DNA of 64,000 nucleotides from CAYTBN01 sp964542165 (GTDB lineage Bacteria > Myxococcota_A > UBA796 > UBA9615 > CAYRNR01). The translations under genes and the position numbers were made by a program. The notes under the pieces were generated by a model that was given only the letters and a program-made list of their open reading frames with translations, made no database searches and had not been told where the DNA came from. The DNA lies in contig CAZITQ010000002.1 in assembly GCA_964542165.1 (NCBI GenBank), forward strand, positions 1 to 64,000. The letters are read 5' to 3'. This document shows, piece by piece, positions 17,277 through 26,347 of the stretch (its first letter is position 1; the number at the start of each line of letters is the position of its first letter).

Positions 17277-17294
17277 CACGAGACGGGGCAGACC

Positions 17295-18149
17295 ATGGGT
17301 TTTTCCGGGCAATCGAGCCACATCACCAGCAAGGACGGTACGCGGTTGCGGGTCGTGGACTGGTCCGACGGCGTGAAGGCGAGAGCCAGGCTGGCGTTCC
17401 TGCACGGTTGGGCCGAGTACTCGCGTCGTTACGAGCACGTGGCCGAGTGGTTCTCGGAGCGGGGGTTCGCCTGCTATGCGGCGGACGTGCGCGGCCATGG
17501 CCACAGCGACGGCGTTCGGGGCTTCATCCAGGAGTACGGCGAGTACGTCGACGACTGCGAGGCCTTCGTGACCTGGGCGCTGGACCAGGGGGACGCGGAC
17601 CTGCCGCTGTTCCTGGTCGGCCACTCCCAGGGGGGACTCGTCGCCACCCGCTTCGCCGAACAGCGACCCCTGGCCCAGAACCTGGCCGGCATGGTCATCT
17701 CTGCCCCCCTGTACGGTCTGGCCATCGAGGTACCGGGCTGGAAGGCGGTCATGGGTGACCTGATGTCCCGCGTCTGGCCGGGGCTGGCCCTGGAGGCGGG
17801 GGTTCCCCCCGAGGAGCTGTCCAAGGACCCCGAGCGCAACCGTGACTACGTCGAGGATCCGCTGATCTTCAGCAAGGCCACCTCCCGCTGGTTCACCGAG
17901 ACCAAGCTGGCCCAGGAGCAGGCCCTGGCCGAGGCCCAGCGCATCGACGTTCCCGTGCTGCTGATGCACTCCCCGGACGACGGGATCAACGCCTACGCCG
18001 CCACCCGTGCCATGTACGACCGGCTGGACATGGACGACAAGACCATCAAGCCCTACCAGGGGCTGCGCCACGAGCTGTTCAACGAGCTCGAGCGCGAGGA
18101 GGTCTTCGCCGACGTCCAGGCCTGGATCGAAGCCCATCTCCCCGACTGA
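17295..18149 (+). CDS. Alpha/beta hydrolase, monoacylglycerol-lipase type
   Basis: The protein is 284 aa with the fold and motif order of the hydrolase_4 / monoglyceride lipase family. It has LAFLHGWAEYSRRYEHVA with the oxyanion HGW, nucleophile elbow GHSQGG (Ser near 112), acid Asp in LLMHSPDDGIN, and catalytic His in GLRHELFNE. The DVRGHGHSDG strand is also typical. There is no signal peptide, so the enzyme is cytoplasmic and probably acts on lipid or ester substrates. It is followed 27 nt later by the RmlD-like gene on the same strand. The family is clear; the exact substrate is not. Confidence 0.92.
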   Translation: MGFSGQSSHITSKDGTRLRVVDWSDGVKARARLAFLHGWAEYSRRYEHVAEWFSERGFACYAADVRGHGHSDGVRGFIQEYGEYVDDCEAFVTWALDQGDADLPLFLVGHSQGGLVATRFAEQRPLAQNLAGMVISAPLYGLAIEVPGWKAVMGDLMSRVWPGLALEAGVPPEELSKDPERNRDYVEDPLIFSKATSRWFTETKLAQEQALAEAQRIDVPVLLMHSPDDGINAYAATRAMYDRLDMDDKTIKPYQGLRHELFNELEREEVFADVQAWIEAHLPD

Positions 18150-18176
18150 GCCGACCGGCCCGGACGCCACGCCACC

Positions 18177-19112
18177 ATGAGCCGACCCCACGCCCTGCTC
18201 ACCGGCGCAGGGGGGCTGCTGGCGCGCGACCTGCTGCCCGCCCTGGAGTCGGCCGGCTGGCAGGTGACGACCCTGAGGCGCCTGGAGATGGACATCACCG
18301 ACGCAGAGTCCGTGTCCAGGGCGGTGGTGCGGGCGGCGCCGGACGTGGTGATCAACACCGCTGGCTGGACCGACGTGGACGCCGCCCAGCAGCACCCTCG
18401 CCGCGCGGAGCGGGTCAACGCCACCGGCCCCGAGATGCTCGCCCGCGCGTGCGCCGCACGCGAGCTGCCCCTGGTCCACCTGTCCACGGACTACGTGTTC
18501 GGGGGGCGGCGGCCCGGAGGCCGGAACATGGGCGCCGGCGGAACACCCCGCCCGCTGAAGGAGGCCGACCGCGCCCGCCCCGCCAACGCCTACGGCCGGG
18601 GCAAGCTCCAGGGGGAGCGCCGGGTCCGGGATGCCCTCCCGCGGGAGCACCTCATCGTCCGGACCGCGTGGCTCTTCGGTGCGGCCGGCCCGTCCTTCCC
18701 CCGGTCGATCCTCGAGCAAGCGCTCCATTCTCCCGAGCTCTCGGTGGTCGGCGATCAGACCGGCTGCCCCACCTGGTCTGCGGATCTGGCCGAGGGCATC
18801 GTGGCCCTGCTCGACGCCGGCGCCCGCGGGACGGTGCACGTGTGCGGCGGCGGCGCCTGTACCTGGCACGAGTTCGCCGTCGCCATCTGCGACGAGGTCC
18901 GTGCCCGCGGCGTGGAGCTCGCCGCGACCGGGATCCGCCGCAGGGAGAGCACCTACCGTCCCGGCACGGCCCCGCGCCCCGCCTGGTCGGTCCTGGACAC
19001 CTCCCGCTACACGGAGCTCACCGGCCGGGCGCTGCCCCCCTGGCGCGACGGGCTGTGCCGATTCCTCGACCGCCACCTGGACGACCTGCTGTCGACGCCC
19101 CTCAACAGTTGA
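18177..19112 (+). CDS. rfbD: dTDP-4-dehydrorhamnose reductase-like (RmlD/RfbD family)
   Basis: The 311-aa extended SDR reductase has the NAD(P)-binding TGAGGLLA motif at the N-terminus, INTAGWTDVDAAQ, STDYVFGG, and the catalytic YxxxK in NAYGRGKLQGE. These follow the RmlD pattern closely, including EHLIVRTAWLFG and VVGDQTGCPTW. The enzyme would perform the last step of dTDP-L-rhamnose synthesis for surface polysaccharide, but no other rml genes are in the window. Functionally related SDR reductases (for example in the methionine adenosyltransferase beta line) look similar, so the substrate is provisional. Confidence 0.85.
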   Translation: MSRPHALLTGAGGLLARDLLPALESAGWQVTTLRRLEMDITDAESVSRAVVRAAPDVVINTAGWTDVDAAQQHPRRAERVNATGPEMLARACAARELPLVHLSTDYVFGGRRPGGRNMGAGGTPRPLKEADRARPANAYGRGKLQGERRVRDALPREHLIVRTAWLFGAAGPSFPRSILEQALHSPELSVVGDQTGCPTWSADLAEGIVALLDAGARGTVHVCGGGACTWHEFAVAICDEVRARGVELAATGIRRRESTYRPGTAPRPAWSVLDTSRYTELTGRALPPWRDGLCRFLDRHLDDLLSTPLNS

Positions 19113-19192
19113 TCGGGCGCCCGCGAAGGGTTAAACCAGGCCCCTCGCGACCGGCGGCGTACGCCGGCCCGACCACGGAACCGAGGACGACG

Positions 19193-22100
19193 ATGAGCAC
19201 CGAACCCGGCGCCGATTCCCCCCGGCACACCTTCGGCAAGGTCGAGACCCAGGTCGACTACGTGAAGCTCGAACACGAGATCCTCGAGTTCTGGGACGCC
19301 GAGAAGCCCTTCGACCTGCTGCGCAGCAAGAACGCGGGCAACGAACCCTGGTCCTTCCTGGACGGCCCCATCACGGCCAACAATCCCATGGGTGTGCACC
19401 ATGCCTGGGGGAGGACGCTCAAGGACGTCTACCAGCGCTACCACGCCATGTTGGGCCGCGACCAGCGCTACCAGAACGGCTTCGACTGCCAGGGTCTGTG
19501 GGTCGAGGTCGAGGTGGAGAAGGAGCTGGGATTCAAGACCAAGAAGGACATCGAGGCGTTCGGCCTCGACCGCTTCGTGGAGGCCTGCAAGGCGCGGGTC
19601 CGCAAGTTCTCGCAGGTGCAGACCGAGCAGTCGATCCGCCTGGGCTACTGGATGGACTGGGACGACTCGTACTTCACGATGACCGACGAGAACAACTACA
19701 CCATCTGGTCCTTCCTCAAGAAGTGCCACGAGCGGGACTTCATCTACCGGGGCGTGGACGTGATGCCCTGGTGCCCCCGCTGCTCGGTGGGCCTGTCCCA
19801 GATGGAGCTGCACGAGGGCTACAAGCTGATGGCCCACCGGGCGGTCTTCGTGCGGATGCCGATCCGCGGCCGCACGAACGAGTACTTCCTGGTCTGGACG
19901 ACCACCCCGTGGACGCTGACCTCCAACGTGGGTCTGTCGGTCCACCCGGACCTGCCCTACGTCAAGGTCCGCTGCGGCGAAGATGCCTACTGGCTGGCCG
20001 AGGGCACCCTGGAGCTCAAGCGCCTCGAGGAGCAACACCGGGCCGGCCCCAAGAAGGGCGAGTGGATCCAGGGCGTACCCAAGCTCAAGAGCCTCGCGGA
20101 CTTCTTCCGGGCCAAGGGCGGGTTCGAGATCGAGGAGACGGTCAAGGGCCAGGCCCTGCTGGGCACCGAGTACGACGGCCCCTTCGACGACTTGCCGGCC
20201 CAGTCCATCCCCGGCGGGACCCCCTTCGAGGACGAGAAGCTGGCCGCCGCCGGCGCGACGGGCATCTCCTGCCACCGGGTCATCCCCTGGGACGAGGTCA
20301 GCGACAGCGACGGCACCGGCATCGTCCACACCGCCCCCGGGTGCGGCAAGGAGGACTGCGAGCTGGGCAAGGAGCACGGCCTGGTCGCCCTGGCGCCCCT
20401 GGACGAGATGGGGGTCTACACCGAGGCCTTTGGCGAGCTGGCCGGCAAGTCCGTGCTCGACCAGGCCACCACCGACCAGATCATCGACCACCTGCGCCGC
20501 ACCGGGCACCTGTTCGAGATCGAGCAGTACCCCCACTCCTACCCCCACTGCTGGCGCTGCAACACCGAGCTTCTGTTCCGTCAGGTGGACGAGTGGTACA
20601 TCGACATGTCCTGGCGCGAGGAGATCAAGGACCTCGTGCACCAGATCCGCTGGATCCCCGGCTACGGCAAGGACCGGGAGCTCGAGTGGCTGGACAACAT
20701 GCGCGACTGGATGATCTCCAAGAAGCGCTTCTGGGGCCTGGCCCTGCCGATCTGGGTCTGTGACGACTGCGAGCACTGGGACGTGATCGGCGGCCGCGAG
20801 GAGCTGGAGCAGCGGGCCACCGCCGGCCTGGAGCAGCTCGAGGGGCACTCGCCCCACCGGCCGTGGATCGACGCCGTGACCCTCGAGTGCAGCGAGTGCG
20901 GTGGCACCGCCCATCGCATCGAGGACGTGGGCAATCCCTGGCTGGACGCGGGCATCGTCCCCTACTCCACGGTGCACTACAACACGGACCGGGAGTACTG
21001 GGAGAAGTGGATCCCCGCGGATCTCGTGCTCGAGTGCTTCCCGGGCCAGTTCCGCAACTGGTTCTACGCCCTGCTGGCGATGTCGGCGATGATGGAGCAC
21101 GTCCCGCCGTTCAAGACCCTGCTGGGCCACGCCCTGGTCCGCGACGAGCGGGGCAACGAGATGCACAAGTCCCAGGGCAACGCCATCTGGTTCGACGACG
21201 CCGCCGAGCAGATGGGCGTCGACGTGATGCGCTGGGTCTTCTGCGGCCACACCCCGACCACCAACCTCAACTTCGGCTACGGCGAGGGCGACAAGGTGCG
21301 GCGGCGGGTGATCAACACCCTGTGGAACGTCTACGCCTTCTTGTGCAACTACGCCCGGCTGGACGGCTTCGACCCGGAGTCGGAGCGGGTGCCGGCGGCC
21401 GAGCGGCCGGACATCGACCGCTGGCTGCTGAGCAACCTGCAGATCCTGGTGCGGGACGCACGACACCACTACGAGAACTTCGAGGCCCAGGCCGTGGTCC
21501 GCGCCGCCGAGAAGTTCATCGACGAGCTCTCCAACTGGTACGTGCGGCGCAACCGGCGCCGGTTCTGGCGCGGTGCGGATGAGGACGACGGGGACAAGGT
21601 CGCCGCCTACCAGACCCTGTACGACAGCCTGTTGACCCTGGTCGAGGTCGCGGCGCCGATCATCCCCTTCGTGGCCGACCACATGTACCGGTCGCTGACC
21701 CCTGCCGACGGGGAGCGCTGGCCCATCAGCGTGCACCTGCGGGAATTCCCCGCGGTGGACGAGGCGCTGCTGGACGAGGAGCTGTCGTTCTCCATGGACC
21801 AGGTGATCAAGGTGGTCTCCCAGTCCCTGGCGCTGCGCAAGAGCAAGGACATGCGGGTCCGCCAGCCGCTGGCCAGGCTGGTCGTCGTGCCCGCGGACGA
21901 TCGGATCCGGGCGGCCATCGAGCAGTTCACCGAGGTCATCGCCGCGGAGCTGAACGTCAAGGCCGTGGAGTTCCTCGACAGCGCCGACGGGCTGCTCAGC
22001 TACCAGGTCAAGCCCAACTTCGGGCTGCTGGGCAAGCGCCTGGGCAAGGCCACCCCCCACGTGGCCCGGGCCGTGGCGTCGAGGGACTCGGCCGAGGTCG

Positions 22101-22531
22101 CCGCGGCCCAGCGGGAGGAGCGGCCGCTGACGGTGACCGTGGACGGCGTCGACTACCTGGTCCAGCCCGACGAGTACGCGCTGGTGGCCGTCACACCGGA
22201 CAACCTGGCCGTCAGCGAGACCCCCACGGCGACCCTCGCCCTGGACGTGGAGATCACCGACGCCCTGCGCATCGAGGGCATGGCCCGGGACGTGGTCCGC
22301 CACGTACAGCAGCTGCGCAAGGAGCGGGACCTGGAGATGGAGGACCGCATCCACCTGCGCTGGGACGCCACCGGCGACGACCTGCCGGCTGCCTTCGCCG
22401 ACTGGGCCGACTACGTGGCCGCCGAGACCCTGTCCGTGGACGTGCAGCGGATGGACGCGCTCGACGGCGACGCGGTCAAGACCGTCAAGCTCGCCGGCCA
22501 GACGCTGTCCATCGATCTCGACCGGGCCTGA
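19193..22531 (+). CDS. ileS: Isoleucyl-tRNA synthetase
   Basis: The protein is 1112 aa and charges tRNA-Ile. The ATG at 19193 begins MSTEPGADS; longer readings upstream lie antisense-like over rfbD. The HIGH-type motif is GVHHAWG near residue 66. The KMSKS-type motif is the variant MHKSQGN near 657, followed by the anticodon-binding helical domain. FDCQGLWVEVEVEKELGF and WCPRCSVGLSQ are typical of the family. A C-terminal extension of about 150 residues follows the anticodon domain. The length and the MHKSQ variant place it with the long IleRS form found in several high-GC phyla. No T-box leader precedes it; regulation is not visible. Confidence 0.96.
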   Translation: MSTEPGADSPRHTFGKVETQVDYVKLEHEILEFWDAEKPFDLLRSKNAGNEPWSFLDGPITANNPMGVHHAWGRTLKDVYQRYHAMLGRDQRYQNGFDCQGLWVEVEVEKELGFKTKKDIEAFGLDRFVEACKARVRKFSQVQTEQSIRLGYWMDWDDSYFTMTDENNYTIWSFLKKCHERDFIYRGVDVMPWCPRCSVGLSQMELHEGYKLMAHRAVFVRMPIRGRTNEYFLVWTTTPWTLTSNVGLSVHPDLPYVKVRCGEDAYWLAEGTLELKRLEEQHRAGPKKGEWIQGVPKLKSLADFFRAKGGFEIEETVKGQALLGTEYDGPFDDLPAQSIPGGTPFEDEKLAAAGATGISCHRVIPWDEVSDSDGTGIVHTAPGCGKEDCELGKEHGLVALAPLDEMGVYTEAFGELAGKSVLDQATTDQIIDHLRRTGHLFEIEQYPHSYPHCWRCNTELLFRQVDEWYIDMSWREEIKDLVHQIRWIPGYGKDRELEWLDNMRDWMISKKRFWGLALPIWVCDDCEHWDVIGGREELEQRATAGLEQLEGHSPHRPWIDAVTLECSECGGTAHRIEDVGNPWLDAGIVPYSTVHYNTDREYWEKWIPADLVLECFPGQFRNWFYALLAMSAMMEHVPPFKTLLGHALVRDERGNEMHKSQGNAIWFDDAAEQMGVDVMRWVFCGHTPTTNLNFGYGEGDKVRRRVINTLWNVYAFLCNYARLDGFDPESERVPAAERPDIDRWLLSNLQILVRDARHHYENFEAQAVVRAAEKFIDELSNWYVRRNRRRFWRGADEDDGDKVAAYQTLYDSLLTLVEVAAPIIPFVADHMYRSLTPADGERWPISVHLREFPAVDEALLDEELSFSMDQVIKVVSQSLALRKSKDMRVRQPLARLVVVPADDRIRAAIEQFTEVIAAELNVKAVEFLDSADGLLSYQVKPNFGLLGKRLGKATPHVARAVASRDSAEVAAAQREERPLTVTVDGVDYLVQPDEYALVAVTPDNLAVSETPTATLALDVEITDALRIEGMARDVVRHVQQLRKERDLEMEDRIHLRWDATGDDLPAAFADWADYVAAETLSVDVQRMDALDGDAVKTVKLAGQTLSIDLDRA

Positions 22532-22558
22532 TCTCCGCGCCTCCCCACCTGTGCCGTC

Positions 22559-22586
22559 GTGACACACCACGCCGGTGTGGCGTCAC
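22559..22586. promoter_or_regulatory. Imperfect dyad upstream of the sigma-54 promoter
   Basis: The arms GTGAC and GTCAC frame a partly symmetric CACC/GGTG core. It lies about 130 nt upstream of the start predicted from the sigma-54 promoter at 22676 and 28 nt after ileS. It could be an activator site for that promoter or the end-of-transcript structure of ileS. Confidence 0.3.
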
Positions 22587-22675
22587 ACCCCGCGCACACG
22601 CGCACCCCGACATACTCTTCCGATAAAGTACTGTAATTTCAGTTACTTAAACATATGTTCCGTTGGACTTTGTGA

Positions 22676-22692
22676 TTGGCACGTTCGTTGCG
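22676..22692 (+). promoter_or_regulatory. Sigma-54 (-24/-12) promoter
   Basis: The sequence TTGGCACGTTCGTTGCG contains a perfect TGGCACG-N4-TTGC core with the -24 GG at 22678-22679 and the -12 GC at 22690-22691. The predicted start is near 22703. A 65-nt stretch just upstream (22613-22677) is only about one third GC, very unlike the rest of the window, as expected for a bendable activator or IHF region. Confidence 0.8.
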
Positions 22693-22727
22693 AAACAGGA
22701 GGAGCGCACACCCGGAAGGGAAACGAC

Positions 22728-23873
22728 ATGACCCGGCTCCTCGACATCCTCCAGTCGCTCTCCATCGCCATGCTGGCCACCCTGGCCGTCCTCGCCTTCG
22801 CCGGCTGCCCGCCGCCGGAGCCCACCGAGAGCGGCAAGGACACCCACTCGGAGTTCTGGGGCGCGGACGACTTCGACATCAGCGTGCACCCCAAGCCCTC
22901 GGAGTTCGAGGACCTGGTGGAGGTGGTCGAGACCTTCCACGCCCAGCTGCCGTCGGACATCTCCAGCGGCCTGGACCACGCGACCAAGGACCAGCTGCGG
23001 TCGGTCCTGTCGTGGAGCTACATCGACGACGTGGTCGAGTACGCCGGTGAGGACACCCAGGAGATGGGCGTCGAGTTCACCGTCGGACTGGTGGACGTGC
23101 CTTACGCCGACCTGGTCGACATCATGCCGCCCCAGTACTGGGGTCTGAACCTGGAGCACTACCTGGGCGGCGAGCTGCTGCCCATGGAGGGTGTCGAGGG
23201 TGGCCAGTACGAGCGGATGGTCCTGTCCGCCATGCCTTGCGACATCGACGTCGACCTGGTCAACAACGACATGACCAAGGCCGAGATCGTGACCCAGGAC
23301 AAGGAGCGGGCCCGGGTCTACTGGCGGGTCTACCACAGCGACAACGACACCACCGACACCGACGTGGGCAGCGTGACCTTCCAGGCCTACGACGAGACCT
23401 CGACCCTGATCACCTTCCACTCAGCCCACGTGATCAAGGGCCTGGGCGGCTGGATCGACCTGGTGCCCAGCGGCATCTGGGGCGTCGAGGACGCGATGCT
23501 CGGTGCGCTGGAGGAGATGTTCGCCGACTTCATCGGTGGCTACCAGGTCCTGATCGAGGACGGCTACGACGCCACCTGGGACAGCGAGGGCGGCGAGGTC
23601 ACCGAGTCCGGCACGATCGAGGGCGGCGAGTGGCACGACTTCGGCCCCTTCGTGGTGGCCGAGGGCTCGTCGCTGCTGGCCCTGCTCGACGGCACCGGCG
23701 ACGCCGACCTCTACGTCCGCGTGGGCGCCCTGCCCGACCTGACCGCCTACGACTGCCGCCCCTGGCTCGACGGCTCGGAAGAGGCCTGCGAGGTCAAGGG
23801 CCCCGGCCCGGTGTACGTGAGCGTGTACGGGTACGACGACAGCAGCGACTACACGCTGGAGGTCGCCTGGTAG
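22728..23873 (+). CDS. Sigma-54-driven lipoprotein with PPC domain
   Basis: The 381-aa product starts at the ATG at 22728, chosen because the signal peptide begins there and a GGAAGGG ribosome-binding site precedes it. The lipobox is FAGC with Pro at +2. The central region, about 40-280, is not recognised. It contains TVGLVDVPYADLVDIMPP and a beta-rich segment that may be a lipid-binding or polyketide-cyclase-like fold. The C-terminus (from about 290) is a pre-peptidase C-terminal (PPC) beta-sandwich: GDADLYVRVGALP, DCRPWLDGSEEACEV, VYVSVYGYDDSSDY. PPC domains usually accompany secreted proteases, but no protease motif is present. Its 3' end overlaps the convergent metallophosphoesterase gene by 25 nt. 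Expression should need an NtrC-type activator. Confidence 0.85.
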   Translation: MTRLLDILQSLSIAMLATLAVLAFAGCPPPEPTESGKDTHSEFWGADDFDISVHPKPSEFEDLVEVVETFHAQLPSDISSGLDHATKDQLRSVLSWSYIDDVVEYAGEDTQEMGVEFTVGLVDVPYADLVDIMPPQYWGLNLEHYLGGELLPMEGVEGGQYERMVLSAMPCDIDVDLVNNDMTKAEIVTQDKERARVYWRVYHSDNDTTDTDVGSVTFQAYDETSTLITFHSAHVIKGLGGWIDLVPSGIWGVEDAMLGALEEMFADFIGGYQVLIEDGYDATWDSEGGEVTESGTIEGGEWHDFGPFVVAEGSSLLALLDGTGDADLYVRVGALPDLTAYDCRPWLDGSEEACEVKGPGPVYVSVYGYDDSSDYTLEVAW

Positions 23874-24745
23874 GTCAGCCCGGGTAGCCGCCACCCCGGG
23901 GGCCCGACCTCCGAGCGGAAGGGGTGGTGCAGCTGGGAGACCGCGAAGTCCAGGTCGTCGTCGACGCAGGCCTCGTCCAGCACCCCCTCCAGCCACTGCA
24001 GCTGGGCCTCCGAGGCGAAGGGGAAGTTGGAATCCAGGCCGATGATCCGCGTGTTGGCCCGGTCCAGGAACCAGAAGCGCTCCTCCAGCCCCTCGCCCCC
24101 GTTCTCGGGCAGGTGGAAGTACTGGAAGTAGTGCTCGGTGTTGGCCTCGTGATTGCCCAGCACCGGGTAGAGGGGCACCCGCGAGGTCAGGTTGGCGGCC
24201 GGGGCGAAGAACTCGTCCCGCCACTGGTCCTGCTCCCAGCCGCTGTGCACCAGATCGCCGGCCACCAGGACGAGGGCCAATTCGTCGTCCAGCTCGGGGC
24301 CGTACTCCGCCGTGACCACCGCCGAGATGCCCTGTTCGACGATCTCCCCCCAGATCTGGGGATTGCCGCTGTCCTGCTGCATGTCGGCGACCGCGGCGAA
24401 CACGAAGCCCGCCTCCCGGTCCGCCGAAGGCGTGCGGAAGACCCCCTCGCTGTCCCCCACCAGGTAGTGATAGCGGGTGTCGGGCTGCAGGCCCGAGAGG
24501 TGGGCCTCGCGGATGCCCCCCTCCACGGTGCTCCCGGCGGCCTCGGACCCCAGCCCTTGGTCCGGCCCCCAGAGCACGGCGTCCCCTCCCCCGTCGTCGC
24601 CCAGCTCCCACAGGACCCAGGCCTCCGACGGGGTCACGAGCTGGACGTAGGGCTCCACGCGCAGCTCCTGGGCCGCGGAGGGAGCGGTCCCCAGGGACAG
24701 GCCTGCGGCAAACGTGGCCGCGATCGCGCTTCCAGTTCGGGTCAT
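23849..24745 (-). CDS. Secreted purple-acid-phosphatase-like metallophosphoesterase, C-terminally truncated
   Basis: The 298-aa protein has a Sec signal peptide (cleavage after SAAQ-like residues) and an N-terminal fibronectin-type domain (LQPDTRYHYLVGDSEG). A calcineurin-like domain follows: ADMQQDS, VAGDLVHSG, VLGNHEAN and QLHHPFRSE. The usual final metal motif GHxH and roughly the last 80-120 residues of the family are missing. The last residues are read from the antisense of the convergent lipoprotein gene. The truncation probably arose when that gene (or a deletion) replaced the 3' end. Whether the shortened protein is active is doubtful. Confidence 0.8.
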   Translation of the reverse strand: MTRTGSAIAATFAAGLSLGTAPSAAQELRVEPYVQLVTPSEAWVLWELGDDGGGDAVLWGPDQGLGSEAAGSTVEGGIREAHLSGLQPDTRYHYLVGDSEGVFRTPSADREAGFVFAAVADMQQDSGNPQIWGEIVEQGISAVVTAEYGPELDDELALVLVAGDLVHSGWEQDQWRDEFFAPAANLTSRVPLYPVLGNHEANTEHYFQYFHLPENGGEGLEERFWFLDRANTRIIGLDSNFPFASEAQLQWLEGVLDEACVDDDLDFAVSQLHHPFRSEVGPPGWRLPGLTYQATSSV

Positions 24746-24877
24746 CGGCGCCCCTCGAATGGCCCATTGTGCCCTGTTATTCCGGAAATTGCCCCGACGT
24801 CGATCGATAGCTAGACCTAATCAACGGGACCCGTTCCAGAACCGGCCGAGGCTCCCGGGGGAGAGGAGGGCGAGGTG

Positions 24878-25060
24878 ATGAGCGACGATCAGACGAGAAG
24901 TCGGTTGGCCTGCATGGTCTGTGGCGACGACCTGAGCGCGGAACAACTCGACGAAGGCGAAGAGCTGTCGTGCAGCGATTGCGAGGACCTGCCGGCGGAG
25001 GAGCAGGCCCAGCGCCTGTACCGCATGGACACCCGCAGTCGCTGGTACACCGTGCGCTAG
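24878..25060 (+). CDS. Small zinc-ribbon-like protein
   Basis: The protein is 60 aa from the ATG at 24878; a GTG lies one codon upstream. A strong ribosome-binding site (GGAGGG) is 7 nt before the ATG. Two cysteine pairs, CMVCGDDLS and CSDCEDLP, spaced about 20 residues apart, suggest a bound zinc as in short regulator or TraR/DksA-like ribbons. The rest is acidic. It is not recognised further. Function is unknown, possibly protein- or nucleic-acid-binding. Confidence 0.65.
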   Translation: MSDDQTRSRLACMVCGDDLSAEQLDEGEELSCSDCEDLPAEEQAQRLYRMDTRSRWYTVR

Positions 25061-25106
25061 GGGACCTGCGGGCTCCCGAGCCACCCGGGCGGAGGATTCG
25101 AGGGAA

Positions 25107-25304
25107 TCAGCCGCCCGCCTTCACCTTGCCCCGGCGACCACCATGGCCGCGCGGAGGCGGCCGCATGTCCGTCCCGCAGAACCCCAGGCCGGCGTCCGGC
25201 CCGCACTGCCCGTAGCAGAACCCCTCCATCCCCCGGGTCTGCTTGCACCGCAGGCTGCGGTAGGTCCGCGTGCCGCTGCGTCGTTTGAGAGGTCGATTCC
25301 TCAT
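25107..25304 (-). CDS. Small basic Cys-rich protein
   Basis: The protein is 65 aa from the ATG at 25304, which has a very strong ribosome-binding site (GAGGAGGAG). It is Arg/Lys-rich with four cysteines clustered at 20-43 (KQTRGMEGFCYGQCGPD, GFCGTD). There is no signal peptide. It lies between two plus-strand genes and is transcribed against them. It is not recognised; metal binding through the four cysteines is possible. Support comes from the start signal and the Cys spacing rather than homology. Confidence 0.5.
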   Translation of the reverse strand: MRNRPLKRRSGTRTYRSLRCKQTRGMEGFCYGQCGPDAGLGFCGTDMRPPPRGHGGRRGKVKAGG

Positions 25305-25478
25305 GACTCCTCCTCGTATCAGGTGTCCCCCCCGCCTCACTCCTCCAGCCGGACTCTCTTTTTGCTCCGGAGGCCGAATCATTCGCCCTCTCTATCCTTG
25401 ATAGCTAACCCCAATTCGAGCCCCAGTCGAGGTCTCACGTCGTCGAAGACCGCCCGACTGAGTATGATCGCGAGCCAC

Positions 25479-26342
25479 ATGCATCGATCGCTGTCCCGGC
25501 TCGGCCTCGCCCTTCTTCCCCTGCTCGGGGGGTGCCCGGTGCCGTCCGACGACCCTCCCCCTCCCCCGGATCACGGCGAGTTCCGCGCGCTGACGTACAA
25601 CGTCCACGGCCTTCCGCCGGAGATCACCGGGGACGACACCACCGCCCGGACCGAACAGATCGCGCCGATGCTGGGGGAGTACGACGTGGTGGGGTTGCAG
25701 GAGGACTTCATCCCCGAGAACCACGCCCTCCTCGCCGACGCCAGCCCCCACCCCACGCAGCGGGTCTTCGACGAGATCCTGGAGGGCCGCTACTACGGCT
25801 CGGGGCTGGCGATCTTCGCGGACTTCGAGGAGACGGGACACCACCACGAGCACTACGACCAGTGCGTCGGGTACTTCGATCACTCGTCTGACTGCCTGGC
25901 GTCCAAGGGATTCCAGCGGCTGCGGATCGACCTGGGCGGCGGCGCGGAGGTCGACCTGTACAACACCCACATGGAGGCCGGCGGAGGCGACGAGGACATC
26001 GCCGCCCGCCAGTCCCACGTGGAGCAGTTGCTGGCGGCGATGCTGGATCAGTCCGTGGGCCGGGCCGTGCTGTTCATGGGTGACACCAACCTCCACGGGG
26101 ACGACGAGGTGGACGTGGAGGCCCTGGCCATCCTGACCGAGGGCGCGGATCTGGTGGACGCCTGCGACGCCCTCGGCTGCCCGGAGCCGGGCCGGATCGA
26201 CCGCTTCCTCTTCCGCGACGGAGACGAGGTGGCCCTGCAGCCCACGGACTGGAGCGTCGAGGAGCAGTTCGTGGACGGGGACGGAGAGCCGCTGTCGGAC
26301 CACGAGGCCATCTCGGCCCGGTTCGCCTGGGAGCTGCGGTAG
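25479..26342 (+). CDS. Endonuclease/exonuclease/phosphatase-family lipoprotein
   Basis: The product is about 287 aa with lipobox LGGC and Pro at +2, then a Pro-rich linker. EEP-fold motifs in order are LTYNVHGLP, VGLQEDF (metal Glu), YNTHMEAGGG (His), MGDTNLHGDDE (Asp/Asn), RIDRFLFRDGD and LSDHEAISARF (final His). The fold is that of sphingomyelinase-like phosphodiesterases and secreted DNases. With a lipid anchor it should act outside the cytoplasmic membrane on phospholipid or nucleic acid. The ATG at 25479 is preferred because a TATGAT -10-like element at 25463-25468 overlaps the alternative ATG at 25464; a transcript starting there would be almost leaderless. Confidence 0.85.
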   Translation: MHRSLSRLGLALLPLLGGCPVPSDDPPPPPDHGEFRALTYNVHGLPPEITGDDTTARTEQIAPMLGEYDVVGLQEDFIPENHALLADASPHPTQRVFDEILEGRYYGSGLAIFADFEETGHHHEHYDQCVGYFDHSSDCLASKGFQRLRIDLGGGAEVDLYNTHMEAGGGDEDIAARQSHVEQLLAAMLDQSVGRAVLFMGDTNLHGDDEVDVEALAILTEGADLVDACDALGCPEPGRIDRFLFRDGDEVALQPTDWSVEEQFVDGDGEPLSDHEAISARFAWELR

Positions 26343-26347
26343 GGCTC

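Noticed and set aside
19113..19192. T-box or other leader before ileS
   Set aside because: It is only 80 nt with a short CCGGCG/CGCCGG stem and no T-box sequence.
19007..22570. 1187-codon minus-strand open frame
   Set aside because: It is antisense to ileS and has no protein-like motifs.
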